The translations under genes and the position numbers were made by a program. From Chara braunii (taxonomy: Eukaryota; Streptophyta; Charophyceae; Charales; Characeae), in NCBI GenBank assembly GCA_003427395.1, contig BFEA01000159.1, forward strand, positions 375,785 to 403,725: a stretch of 27,941 bases of DNA, written 5' to 3'. Under the pieces are notes generated by a model. That model saw nothing but the letters and a program-made list of their open reading frames with translations. It made no database searches and was not told the origin of the DNA. Shown one piece after another: positions 9,738 through 19,195 of the stretch; position 1 is the stretch's first letter, and every line of letters begins with the position of its first letter.

Positions 9738-10085
9738 TCTTTCTTCCCAACCTTCTTTCCTTTCTCTTTTTCCTTCTCCCTCCTCACGATCTTTTTGCCT
9801 TTCGACCTTCCTTTCCTTGTCTTCCCTTTGCCTCTTTTCTTCTTCCCATCTTTCTCTGTCGCTTTACCTCTGTCCCTCTCTCCCTCTTTATCCTCCTCAG
9901 GTCTTTGTTCTTTTTCCTGTTCCCTCTTCTTCTCCTTCTCCTTTTCCTCTCCCTTTCCCTTTCCCTTTTCGTTTCCACTTTCCTCCTTCCTTTCGTTTCC
10001 ATTCCCCTTCTCCTTCTCCTCCCCTTCTTTTTCCTCCTCGTTTTTTTTCTCCTTTCCCTCCCTCCTCCTTCTGTTTCTTTTTTCT
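9690..10085. repeat. ~400-bp polypyrimidine/polypurine tract
   Basis: The plus strand is almost wholly C and T (CTTCTC, CCTTTC, TTTCCT blocks), so the minus strand is A/G. Mirror-like purine tracts of this length can form triplex (H-DNA). On the minus strand it translates as Lys/Glu/Arg/Gly in all frames, which explains the overlapping open frames here. Confidence 0.85.
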
Positions 10086-10218
10086 GTTTCCCCTGCTTTT
10101 TTGGACAAGAATCATCAGTGGATTTGTGAAAGTACCGACGACATACTGAACACCAAGGAGTGGACGAACAAGTCACCTTGATGTCCATTTTTCCAAATTC
10201 CCACAAATCAACGATCAA
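9784..10218 (-). pseudogene. LINE ORF1-type zinc knuckle running into Lys/Glu-rich tract
   Basis: The first 40 residues hold TCSSTPWCSVCRRYFHKSTD followed by DSC. The knuckle (10152-10105) is C-x2-C-x4-H-x6-C. The block aligns with the LINE ORF1 knuckle at 18632-18673 (ACSDTPRCRRCRAFFHEEVQ): C-S-x-T-P-x-C-x2-C-R-x-[FY]-F-H is shared. So this is a fragment of a related ORF1, in opposite orientation to the intact LINE. From residue 41 on, the frame is low-complexity KKxRRRxEK encoded by the purine tract and need not be real protein. Whether the basic tail was ever fused in a functional protein is open. Confidence 0.55.
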
Positions 10219-10609
10219 GCGCCTTCACTGCAGTATGTCTTACCGGAGTAAGGTTGGACAGGCTTGGGAGGTGGGTGCTATCAACCCCCTTTTTCATGTG
10301 AAATTTACCTACCGAGGTCCTTCTTTCATATGGGGCGTTGGGCTTTTGTACGTTCGTTTGTGGATAGATTGGAGTCCTTGCTCTAAGAGGGCTGTGGGGA
10401 AAGAGGTGGGAAGGGGGGGTGCAACAGAGGGGAGATCGTGGGTGTTGTGAGTAGGTCTCAGAAGGAAGGGGCTGGGACGACGCAGGCCGGTGCTGGAGTG
10501 TTCTGCTCTGTGACCTGAGAGGAGCACGAGGTTTGGGGAGTTTTGTCGAGGGAGGACGACATAACCAGCACTTTCGACGTGGCTGTAGCTGGGGTTTTAT
10601 CCCTGTCAC
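10208..10609 (-). CDS. Pro/Ser/Arg-rich ORF at start of repeat array, doubtful
   Basis: A 133-codon open frame. Its LQHRPASS block is the same peptide that recurs in the ~125-bp repeat units to the right when they are read on the minus strand. It has no recognisable domain. It may be the last exon-like piece of a repeat-containing protein, or a by-product of an array open in one frame. It precedes the LINE knuckle fragment on the same strand. Confidence 0.25.
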   Translation of the reverse strand: MTGIKPQLQPRRKCWLCRPPSTKLPKPRAPLRSQSRTLQHRPASSQPLPSETYSQHPRSPLCCTPPSHLFPHSPLRARTPIYPQTNVQKPNAPYERRTSVGKFHMKKGVDSTHLPSLSNLTPVRHTAVKALDR

Positions 10610-11878
10610 CTTTGGGGCGTGCGACTACGGGGAGTTGCCGAGGGAGGAAGGCACTCCTTACCGTCTACACTAGGTTGGCTGGTACCGGGGCTTGGTAGTG
10701 TCGTGTAACTCTAGCATGGGAGGGTAGGAGACCAGCCGTGTGTTGGATCGAGGACTGAATATAAGACCTGTGGTTTCTTCAGTAGTTGTGGGGAGGGCGG
10801 GATTCTGTTGGTTGTGCAGTTCCTACTAAAAGCTTTCTGTCAGAGGGTCTTAAGAGTGCTTAGGATTCTGGGACTTCTAGCAACCCCTTTGGGGTAACTT
10901 TGATATTGCTACACTTGCTGATCTGCGGCTGTTTCGATGCCAGAACGACGCTGGCCGGTGCTGGGGTGTGGCCCTGTAATCTGTTGATACAGGAGCATGA
11001 GGCCTAGTGAAGCCTGGGGATGCTTTGGGGTGGGAATCTTATGGGACAGCCAAGGATTGTTGTAGGGACGACGCTGGCCGGAGCTTGGGTGAGTTGTGTT
11101 GCCCTGTAACCCAGTTGTAGTGGGGGCGCGAGGCCTGGAAGAGCTCGACAGATAGTAAGGCGTTTTGGAGGGATTCTGGAGGGTTGGTTAGGGAGTTCTA
11201 GGGTTTGCAAGCCTTGTTTGATTTTCGACGGTTTTATTTTTCATACCTCACCCCTTTTTATGCTTTACCCAAACTCTTTGGTTTCCCCATTATGTGGTAG
11301 CATCTAGCTTTTGTATATGTCTGGGATAGAGAAGTTCAGAGAAGGTCGAGCTTGGACTGATATCCGCAGAGTTGCTCTGTTTTGTGCCCCTGGTTTGCCG
11401 ATTCTGGAACAACGCTGGCCGGAGCTGGGTCGCTGCCCTGTAACCTCCATTTGCAGGAGCGTGAGGTCTTGTAGAGAGATCCGGGTTTTGCCGAGGGAGG
11501 AAGGTAATTCAGTGTTAAACTGAGGGGGAGCTGCTAGGCGGCGAGAAGAGAGTAACTATGAGTGACTTTGGTTTGGGGGGGATTGTCTCTGAGTTTTTTT
11601 AGACCTAGTTCAAGGAAGGTTAGGAGTTACACTGGGTCAGGAAGCCAGAATAGTTGATATAGCATAGCCTACTACATAAGCAAAAACATTATTAGTATCA
11701 TCATCATGGTCACCCTCTTTTCATCTCCTATGTTCTATAGGTCTGCTGGTGGTTCATGGTTGCCAACGAAGGTTTTAATATTGTCTTAAAAATCTGGGGA
11801 CCTCTAATGACTCAGCCTAGATAATCTATAGCTGATGTATTTTGAGACTTGCGGAGGTTCGATGCCAGAACGACGCTG
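10474..11878 (-). repeat. ~125-bp degenerate repeat array, main part
   Basis: Clear units start at 10474, 10941, 11064 and 11405, with a half unit at 11861-11878. A weaker one lies near 10680. The shared core is GACGACGCTGGCCGG(T/A)GCTGG, then GCCCTGTAACC and GGAGCGTGAGGC. Adjacent units are about 123 bp apart. Read on the minus strand, several units encode xHRPASSx preceded by RPHAP or SR-rich blocks, but stops and frameshifts interrupt any long frame. No other gene is visible between units. Confidence 0.7.
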
Positions 11879-14486
11879 TGTGACGCGCTAACCTCACGCC
11901 CTGTGTTGTTTTCCGTTCGGAGTGTTAAGGATGCGGAAGGGAGGCCCAAAAAAACAGCAAGATGGGGTGTGCCAAGGATTTTTGGAAAATTGAGTGTGGG
12001 GACACAGACAGAACTGAAATCCCCCGTGTTGGTTTGATGAAGTGAGCGATTTGGCGGGTTTCTGCACGCGCGGAATTCGCGACGCAGGGAAGTTTTGAAT
12101 TCAATCTAAAAAGTATTGTCGGACTTCCAACCGGGCCACGACTCGTCGCTTGGAGTGGAAGGGAGCGGGCACGTGTTTAGTATCCCGTTTTCGCACTATC
12201 TCCCGACGCCGCATAGTACACAGTTCTGAATCCGACATGGACGGTCTCAATCACGTGGCCCTTTCCTTGTGTTCGTCCTTGTTTCGCGTTCTGTAATGGA
12301 ACCCCTTTGATTGGTAGTGATCGAGACGTTGGCAATCACTACACAAGGTGTTAGGCCAATGGGGTGCCACTACCGACCACGAGATGACGATCAACTCGTT
12401 AAAGGGTAGTAGTAGCGAATACGGAGGAAAGTGCGTATCCACAATGACAAACCCCGCGCCTACGAACCCAGAACACCGATTTTCAGGAGGGAAGTACTAC
12501 TGCCCACCGATCTTTGGGACGACTTCTCGTATGTCCCACTCACAGATACGCGTCCTATCCTTGTTATGCGGGAAGGGACGAAGAGGGGATACGGGAGGTT
12601 GTCACCTAGTCGGATTGAGCCCGTCAGTCCATATGGCAAATAATCAGGAATATCTTTAACCACTCATCGCGTGCATGCGATCCTAGCACTCCAATCGGAA
12701 AGGCCAAACATGAGAAAGAGAGGGTGCGGAGAAAGAGAAACGAAAACTCGTGCGCGGCGAGACGTGGTCGCTATTTTGTGATTAAATTGCGCGTTGTATA
12801 CGTACTCACAATGTTCATTCGTCAATCACAACTCAGAGCATTCCTGCCTTTCCAAATCCCAACAACATTACCCCTGTTATCGACTCGCCCTAATCAAGAT
12901 GGGTTCCGTACCCGTTCACTCTCATCTCCCGCGCATGCATTCACTTTGGAAGGTGCGAAAATTGCCAATCATGCAGTTTTCTTGATAAGGTTGACGTCAA
13001 GGGAAGAATCCTTGATGATCGATACACGCGCATCCACCGTTCACAAAACAAAATCCAATAGCTCGGGGGACTACCCAGAAAACTAATGGAAGAGTTCCGG
13101 AAGAAACCATTTGAATACAGTCATCACACCCATGTCATCACTCGTCAATCTTTAGCTCATTACATAGAACCATTCACAATCGAAGGGAGAGAAAGGAGAG
13201 AGAAAATGAGGAATAAAGGTCGGAAAGAGAAATTACACATAGATCGAGGAATGGAAGAAAGTCCGGCTTTACCGCTGCAAAGTCACACCAAAGAATAGAG
13301 TCGCAACCAAGGGGACGTAATTGCCATCAAATTCCAACGTGGCCCCGGGTCAGTCATACACTCAACTCAGATTACTCGTCCGCATTCTGACACCGACAAT
13401 CCCGACCATCGCGCATTATCCTCCACCACTGCGATCGTCACCCCGCCAACTTAGTCTTGGCGTGGCTTGCCCGGATCCCACAGTCCGTCGTGGCGATCTA
13501 GCGCACCGCCAACCAGTCTACAGTCGGCTCGTCAGGACTTTCCGACTCGTACCGTACACATCACCTAGCCACTACTTCCCGGAAGCTGGCCGATGAGTTG
13601 AGAGAGAGTTTGCGGGGGCGCCGATGGAATTTATAGTTGCGAGAAGGGCGAATGGTGAGACAGAGGAAGTCATAGGAGAGTTTGCAAGTAGTTGCCCATC
13701 GAAAGCCATGTTGATCCTCCTAACTCGACCTCTGCCAATCAGAATCGTCGTGCAGTATGAACTTACACGGCGCTTCTCCTTGGTTTGGTGGGGAGGGAGG
13801 ATCGACTGGGTTTTCGAGCGCGGATTTTTAAAGCGGGAAGAAGAGGAGCGCGAAGGATAGCGAGAAACGGGTCCATGATTCAGATGATCAAGAGGAAGGA
13901 AGGAAAAAAAGGCGCGTGCGGAGAAAGGGAAGGGAAAAGCAGTTACGGGGGGGGGGCAGCGTGATAAAACGTATGCGCGCGAAGAAGGACGGTGAGAGGG
14001 ACGCGAGGGAGGAAGGAGGAGGGAGCTTGCTCGCATGGCGCCGGTCAGCAAGAGGAAAATGGGCACCAAAACAGTTGCAGTTTTTCCCAATCCTATGCTA
14101 ATTCAAAATTGAAAATGCCACATCCGCGCGCAAAACAAAAGTGAGAAAGAAAAATCTTCCGTCAATCCATATTCGTACAAGAAATTCCCAGAGTATTCAA
14201 GATCGAGGCCAAAAACATTCGTGCGCGGAAGGTCACGCGGTATTTCGATAGTTCGGGGATTTGTAACTACCAATCCAAATTCCAAGCGCGCTCGCTAAGA
14301 CGCGCTAAATTCCCATGCATTTTCAACCAACAAAAAAAAGGAAAGGAACAGGCAGATAATCGGCCATAGACAGCAAGGGGAAGGGGGGGGGGTCTCGGGG
14401 TCGAATGTACACATCTGGATGCAGGAAAGCACAAGAAAAAGAAGGGGTCCGGAAGATGGCGCAGGTCCGGAACCTAGTACGTCACA
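11879..14486 (-). mobile_element. 2.6-kb TGTGACG-ended repeat element, copy 2
   Basis: This 2,608-bp direct copy of 3122-5787 starts TGTGACGCGC and ends TACGTCACA. Its left flank (CCAGAACGACGCTG) and right flank (GGCTGGTGCTGGGG) are the two halves of one ~125-bp array unit. It therefore inserted into a pre-existing array and is bounded on both sides. A target duplication is ambiguous (CGCTG/GGCTG at best). It carries the conserved ORF at 12101-12634 and otherwise no convincing gene. Confidence 0.8.
12101..12634 (-). pseudogene. Conserved 177-codon zinc-motif protein, copy 2 (start lost, three stops)
   Basis: It is the same length as the copy at 3361-3894, with no indel across 534 bp. The start codon is ATA where copy 1 has ATG. 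In-frame stops replace codon 11 (TGA for Arg), codon 46 (TAG for Tyr) and an Arg about 50 codons from the end (TGA). Codon 2 is intact Trp. The zinc-like motif CSDCQRLDHYQSKGFHY is unchanged, as is the C-terminal VRQYFLD. The two copies carry entirely different lesions, so the ancestor was intact and each copy decayed on its own. Function is unknown. Confidence 0.7.
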
Positions 14487-14690
14487 GGCTGGTGCTGGGG
14501 TTTTGCCCTGTAACCTGCAGGCGCAGGAGCGTGAGGCTTGGTAAAGAGATCTCGGGAATGTTTTGGGGGGGCATTCTAAGGGACTTTTGCTGCTGGGACG
14601 ACGCTGGTCGGAGCTGGCGTGAGTCGTGTCACCCTGTAACTCAGCAGGGTGGGGGTGTGGGACCTGGAAGAGCTCAACAGGGAGTATGTC
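14487..14690 (-). repeat. ~125-bp repeat array, right part (two units)
   Basis: The right half of the unit split by copy 2 (14487-14550, GCTGGTGCTGGGG ... GGAGCGTGAGGC) is followed by a full unit from 14595 (GGGACGACGCTGGTCGGAGC). Core words are the same as at 10474-11878. The interval 14691-14876 shows no gene or repeat I can name. Confidence 0.7.
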
Positions 14691-14876
14691 AGTGCTGGAA
14701 AGCTTAAGTGGGTTGCTAGGGTCCAGTCGATTTTTGAGCATTTGAGGACTTTTATGGGAGTGGTTTTAGTTGTAGCAGACTGTTGTTCTGAAGTTTGTTG
14801 GCTGGGTAATGGCCCCGACACCTTAAACTTTCAATCCTATGTTTTCTCATTAATACGATCATTTCTGTCATCATAA

Positions 14877-14989
14877 GGGACGCTGAGCCTGGTTCTCAGC
14901 ATTCTCGGTTTCGTTACTCCGGGTAGACTGTGAGGACCCCGACCTCAATATTTTCCATTCGTAATATCAGCCTTGGGCACTGGGCCCCG

Positions 14990-15019
<30 letters not shown>
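14877..15019 (+). mobile_element. SINE-like unit with 5' hairpin and A30 tail, copy 2
   Basis: It starts GGGACGCTGAGCC; GCTGAG pairs with CTCAGC over a 7-nt loop. It ends about 113 bases later in 30 consecutive A (14990-15019). The tail shows it was made by reverse transcription of an RNA on this strand. Relative to copy 1, two stem positions changed on both sides and still pair. No clear target duplication was found. Confidence 0.55.
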
Positions 15020-15021
<2 letters not shown>

Positions 15022-15074
15022 TACTGATGATACCATAGATAATGATTCAAAAACATGAAGAAAAAAAAAAAGCG

Positions 15075-15854
15075 TTCCTTATACCTAGATTTCGCCAAAG
15101 GCGTCAGATCAAATCAGACGTCACTTAAGTCTGGTGTAAGGGGGTGTTTGTATGGTGGGTGGTCTTTGACCACCGATCCAAAGGCGTCTTCTATCACGCC
15201 CCGTAAGGGGCCCATTGCAGAGACTGGGACATCCAAGCAGCGAACCCAGAAGAATTCTTTCTTTATGGCTTCTCTCCATTCGAAGAGCTGCTGCTCAGAC
15301 ATCCACGGGCGGAAGTGAACCGTGTGTGCAACGTTATCTAAGATAATTCTGTCTTCTCTTTTTATTAGCATCCATGATGCTATTTGTTTCGCCGATGCCA
15401 CGTAAGTAACCAAGTTCCTGCCCTCGTTTCTAAACACACCATGGCGGGGAGGGGCACCAGTTGCACCCGATTCCGCCCATGCATCCTCGTAAATCTGAAC
15501 CAGTTTGTTTTTGACTCCGACTGGGAGGGAGGCAGAATCGTGATAAAAAAATACTGACACGGCATGTTCCGTCAGCCATTCGGCTTGAATGCGAGTAAGG
15601 TCACCATCTACTACCACTTTAACAAAATCCTCCTCTACCGTGACTGTACTTGGTGCTAGCTTCTGTGGGAGAATCCCTTCATTGACACAAACACTCAGTA
15701 GGTCTCGAATTCTAGCTTTTTCTGCTTCAGTCGGTGGTGAGGATAAAAAAGGGTTAGATGTTGAAGACGCAATAATTAAGAAGAAGCTTAAAATATAGCA
15801 CATGTAGATTAGAATCCTAGTTGTTAGCCACCCTAAACCGGGCATTCCTACCAA
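15075..15854 (-). pseudogene. LINE ORF1 fragment (DUF4283-like), inverted and truncated
   Basis: From about residue 29 the frame aligns with the LINE ORF1 at 17798. Paired segments are WLTEHAVSVFFYHD / WLKEHVVTIIFREG, IASWMLIKRED / IASWLVTKGHD, VHFRPWMS / LEFKPWLS, and FFWVRCLDVPVSAM / SFWVVVVQVPLDSF. It is a gag-like RNA-binding domain that would coat LINE RNA. TGA at 15116-15114 stands where the relative has Lys. The same frame then continues as FDLTPLAKSR before ending beside an A-rich tract, short of the zinc knuckle. The first ~28 residues are hydrophobic and probably not part of the protein. Identity is low (roughly a third), so it is a different and older LINE subfamily. Confidence 0.75.
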
Positions 15855-16201
15855 TCATCAGAGCACAAGCCTTTGGGGTTCGAGAGATGTCGTCGACTAA
15901 TATACCTTCCCGTGTTCATCACACGGGGCCGAACACCGAAGTCCACCTGGGTCGTTGACCTGTAGTGATGTGTCGGTTTTATACCTGCCATCCTGATTCT
16001 CCACTGTTTCTCAACGCTTTACTCCGGTGGCTAGTCTTCTTACTATCCAGCATCATTTGCTGCGTCGCCTCACTTCAACCCTAGTTTCCCTCTCTGCGTC
16101 TGACTATGCTGAAGCATTGAGGAGGGATCTCGGAGTTGTCGAGACCAAGCCAACTCGAAGAAACCCTGCTCTCCCTCCCGTCCGTCCTCGCTTTCCAGCG
16201 A
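15855..16201. other. Short interval without a supported gene
   Basis: No motif-bearing ORF or repeat is recognised. The ORF entering the 306-bp repeat from 16027 is open by chance across the repeat unit. Confidence 0.4.
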
Positions 16202-16813
16202 CTGGACCCGTGCCGTACTCGGTTACGGGTCCGGGCACTGGCGACCCCGAGTATCTGCCAGTGCTAACGCAGTGGCAGCCCCTTTCATCATCTTTCGATT
16301 TTGCCGATGGAATTTTATTTCGAATGGGCCCGGTGCCCAAGGCTTACATCAACATAGCAGAGGATAAGGTGAAAATAACAGAGGGCAGATGACTCGGGTG
16401 CACTCCCCATCCCGAGCCATCCCTCTGTAGAAACACCAGCTTATGGCAATACAACTGTCCAAACGAGAAAAGTAGGAATGCATCTGTATGAAGAAAGTGG
16501 CAAGATGCTGGACCCGTGTCGTACTCGGCTACAGGTCCGAGCGCTGGCGACCCCGAGTATCTGCCAGTGCTAACGCAGTGGCAGCCCCTTTCATCATCTT
16601 TCGATTTTGCCGATGGAATTTTATTTCGAACAGACCCGGTGCCCAAGGCTTACATCAACATAGCAGAGGATAAGGTGAAAATAACAGTGGGCAGCTGGCT
16701 CGGGTGCACTCCCCATCCCGAGCCATCCCTCTGTAGAAACACCAGCTTATGGCAACACAACTGTCTAAACGAGAAAAGTAGGAATGCATCTGTATGAAGA
16801 AAGTGGCGAGATG
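16202..16813. repeat. 306-bp tandem duplication (two units)
   Basis: Units 16202-16507 and 16508-16813 align without large gaps and at high identity. Landmarks are CTGGACCCGTG(C/T)CGTACTC, CTTTCATCATCTTTCGATTT and CATCTGTATGAAGAAAGTGG, all spaced exactly 306 bp. Each unit contains an inverted repeat GGACCCGT...AC(G/A)GGTCC. Open frames in the two units are the same chance frame repeated. Confidence 0.9.
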
Positions 16814-17025
16814 CATAGGCTGCTATGCATAATAGGGATGCATCTGGCCACTCCCTGCCGAGACATGCAGTCATACTTTTTTTGGTCCGCCAGTGGTGCG
16901 AATGCATCTATATGAAGAAAGTGGCAAGATGAATCGACTGCTATGCATATTAACGGATGTATCAGGACACTCCCTGCCGAGACATGCAGTCATACTTTTT
17001 TTGCGCCGCCATTGTGCGGCGAAGC
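16787..17025. repeat. ~118-bp tandem duplication (two units)
   Basis: The words CATCT(G/A)TATGAAGAAAGTGGC, GACATGCAGTCATACTTTTTTT and CTGCTATGCATA recur 117-119 bp apart. The first unit overlaps the end of the second 306-bp unit, so this is a second, nested duplication. Confidence 0.85.
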
Positions 17026-17034
17026 CCTCAGTTT

Positions 17035-17130
17035 GGGACGCTGGGGCCGTTTCCGAGCACATGAAGTCCACGCCAATCAATGCAACCAGCGTCGTCTTTA
17101 TAAAAGCGAAAAGGCAAAAGCGGGCCATTA
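17035..17130 (+). mobile_element. SINE-like unit with 5' hairpin, copy 3
   Basis: It begins GGGACGCTGGGGCCG with right arm TCCGAGC, so the stem is still recognisable with one mismatch. The next ~24 bases (CACATGAAGTCCACGCCAAT) resemble copy 1. It ends in an A-rich stretch (ATAAAAGCGAAAAGGCAAAA). Confidence 0.4.
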
Positions 17131-17159
17131 GACACCGCCATGCGGGGTTTGGCGGGGGA

Positions 17160-17406
17160 TAGGGGGAGGTGCAGTGACTGGCCATTGCTCGACGCTAGCA
17201 ACGCCGATTTCCCCCATCGGCAATGCCTGCCCACCCGTCGTCACCGTGATGAGGGACTGGTGCAGCCTTGCTCTCGCACCACTGCAGTGGTTCCAACCTA
17301 CCCCGTGGGCCCGGGAGAGATCCGGGTTGGTTGGTGTTCCCCCGTACTATACATAGACTAGTGAGAGGATGAGATAGATGAGTACTAGCAAGAAAAATGA
17401 GATAGA
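17160..17406 (+). repeat. Long inverted repeat, left arm (outer part)
   Basis: It matches the complement of about 26010-26260 along its length, for example TGCAGTGACTGGCCATTGCT, GATTTCCCCCAT, and GATCCGGGTTGGTTGGTGTT followed by CCCCCGTACTATAC. The arm is cut by the LINE at 17407 and resumes at 24654-24676. The arms may be terminal inverted repeats of a TIR transposon of about 1.85 kb before the LINE arrived. No outer target duplication was recognised. Confidence 0.8.
17399..17406. repeat. LINE target-site duplication, 5' side
   Basis: GAGATAGA is present here and again at 24654-24661 directly after the LINE's A-rich tail. The unoccupied site can be read, inverted, in the right arm. Confidence 0.75.
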
Positions 17407-17797
17407 GTCTAGGGGTTTCACCGGCGCGTCCCCGCCGGCGCTACGGCGTATCGGTCCGCACGCGTCCTTTTCAGTAACGACGATGACTGAACATCCTGTA
17501 GCTCCACCATCATGATGGCGCTCAGCTCCTGTCTCCTTTCCCGCTCGCCATGTTCGAGTGGCCCGCCTCACGAAGTGGCAGGTGAGATGGTAAGTGACAG
17601 AACGTTCAGCCGGTAAGAAACCTCTATTAGGGCTTCAGAGTTTTTTTCTCCAGTTTTGTGTTGCGTCTATAATCCTTGCAACTCTGTTTCGTCGTCGTAT
17701 TGCCTTCTCCTTGTGGCTGTTTTCGGTTGTTCTCATCTCTTTCTGACGAACAACATATTCTTAGCCCCTTTTCTATCTTAACCTCTCCGGAGTCTCC
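17407..17797 (+). promoter_or_regulatory. LINE 5' UTR / presumed internal promoter
   Basis: 391 bp between the target duplication and ORF1, with a CpG-rich beginning (CCGGCGCGTCCCCGCCGGCG). L1-type LINEs carry their promoter internally in the 5' UTR, so promoter activity is inferred from position only. No TATA box is evident. Confidence 0.45.
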
Positions 17798-19195
17798 ATG
17801 CCTTTTTGTCGTGCTTTGCTGATTATGGAGGTAGAGAATCAAGCGGGGTCGAATGACTCTTCCGACCGCGGCCCTCGCTCCCCCCCTCCAGACCCTGGTC
17901 TGGAGAGGGAGGACGAGAGCCACGCTCGGGAACTCATACGCCTGTGCTATGAGGAAGGAATTTGCCCCCCGGACATCGATCCCGGTGAAATGGAAGTCGA
18001 TGGTAGAGAAGTACGCTTTAGAGTCAATGCCTCCAGTGACTGGCTTAAAATTAACTGGCTAAAGGAACACGTTGTTACTATTATTTTTCGAGAAGGTGCT
18101 CGATTCCTTCCCAGGAAAGTCAAAGATGACATCGTGAGGGCCTATAAGGATGCCAAACTTCAGGAGAGAAGCTTTGAGGTGGAATCGTTCAGCAGGGGCA
18201 AAATTAAGATAGAAAGTCCGAACGTAGTCTCCTAAGTCGCAAAGAGTAGGGCAATTGCTTCGTGGCTGGTGACGAAAGGCCATGACTCACTCTCCATTGG
18301 TTCAGTTGAGTACAGGTTGGAATTTAAACCATGGCTTTCCAAAGCCCAATTAAGGGACCAAAGGTTAGCGAAAGAACATGCGTCCTTTTGGGTAGTTGTT
18401 GTCCAAGTCCCTCTCGACTCGTTCATTTATTTAGAGGCGCAAATTCGGAAGGCCATTGACCCTGTTGTTCGGACTCATCCTGTCGAGTCAGATCGACAAA
18501 AAACGTCACTTATCAACGTTAAATTTGATTTGGAGCCGAGCGCCAGGGTAAATATGAAAGATAAGATCACAGTAATCACCGCGGAGGGCGATGAGCTTGT
18601 GGTTAATTTGGCATGCTCAGATACTCCACGTTGTCGAAGGTGCAGGGCATTCTTCCATGAAGAAGTGCAGTGTAGACGAGCTGCTCGGCAACCTCAAGGT
18701 CAGCATCAACGACAAGGGCCAGCTCAACTTCCGGCCTATTCTCAATCTGCGGTCTCTGCTCCTTGTTATCAAGGTCCAGTAGCATCAGGCGCTGCGCAAA
18801 GCGGATAGTTGGGTGGAATCGAATATCCGATAATGGGCCACCAACTGGGCTCTCAACCGTACCAGAATATGCATCACAATCCGGCGTTCTCTTCGGGGAA
18901 TTTCCCCCAGGTGGGTCTTCCTCCAGCGTTTCAGCCTCAAGACCTATCTTGGCTCGCCCACGCCTTTGCCCCCTGGCTTCAGCATCTTCAGCAACAAGAA
19001 GCGCAATTCCCCCCGAATGGTGGAGGTTTGGTAGCAAGTTTGTCAGGAACGCTCAATGCTCAAGGAATCCCTCCTCCCAATACCCAAACACCTCCTCCCC
19101 CAGTGGGAGGTAGTCTCGGGCTGGGAGGGGAGGGAGGCGACATGCGGCAAAGCTCTCTTCAAGTGGGAGGTCATGCGGTATGCAGCGAAGGCTAA
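17798..19195 (+). pseudogene. LINE ORF1: gag-like RNA-binding protein with CCHC knuckle
   Basis: ORF1 proteins bind LINE RNA into a particle. A single frame runs from ATG 17798 (or 17825, MEVENQ) to TAA 19193, interrupted by TAA at 18233-18235 and TAG at 18806-18808. The N-terminal half matches the DUF4283-like fragment at 15075-15854. Aligning them puts Tyr opposite the first stop, so a point mutation made it. The knuckle CRRCRAFFHEEVQC (18632-18673) is a canonical C-x2-C-x4-H-x4-C. After the second stop comes a Gln/Pro/Gly-rich tail (WLAHAFAPWLQHLQQQEAQF), typical disordered ORF1 C-terminus. From about 19190 the natural continuation appears to move to another frame. Confidence 0.8.

Noticed and set aside
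9795-10181. Phe/Ser/Pro-rich plus-strand ORFs resembling membrane proteins
   Set aside because: They are pure translations of the CTT/TCC tract and are open in all frames.
3122-14486. One 11.4-kb LTR retrotransposon with the 2.6-kb copies as its LTRs and the integrase inside
   Set aside because: The flanks of copy 2 restore a single array unit, so it is bounded on both sides. No primer-binding site or polypurine tract was seen at either inner edge.
10474-14690. CRISPR-like array
   Set aside because: Units are long, degenerate and without uniform unique spacers, and the setting is eukaryotic.
16027-16907. Repeated ~100-codon ORFs on both strands across the tandem duplications
   Set aside because: They copy one chance frame with each repeat unit; no motif or codon bias is seen.
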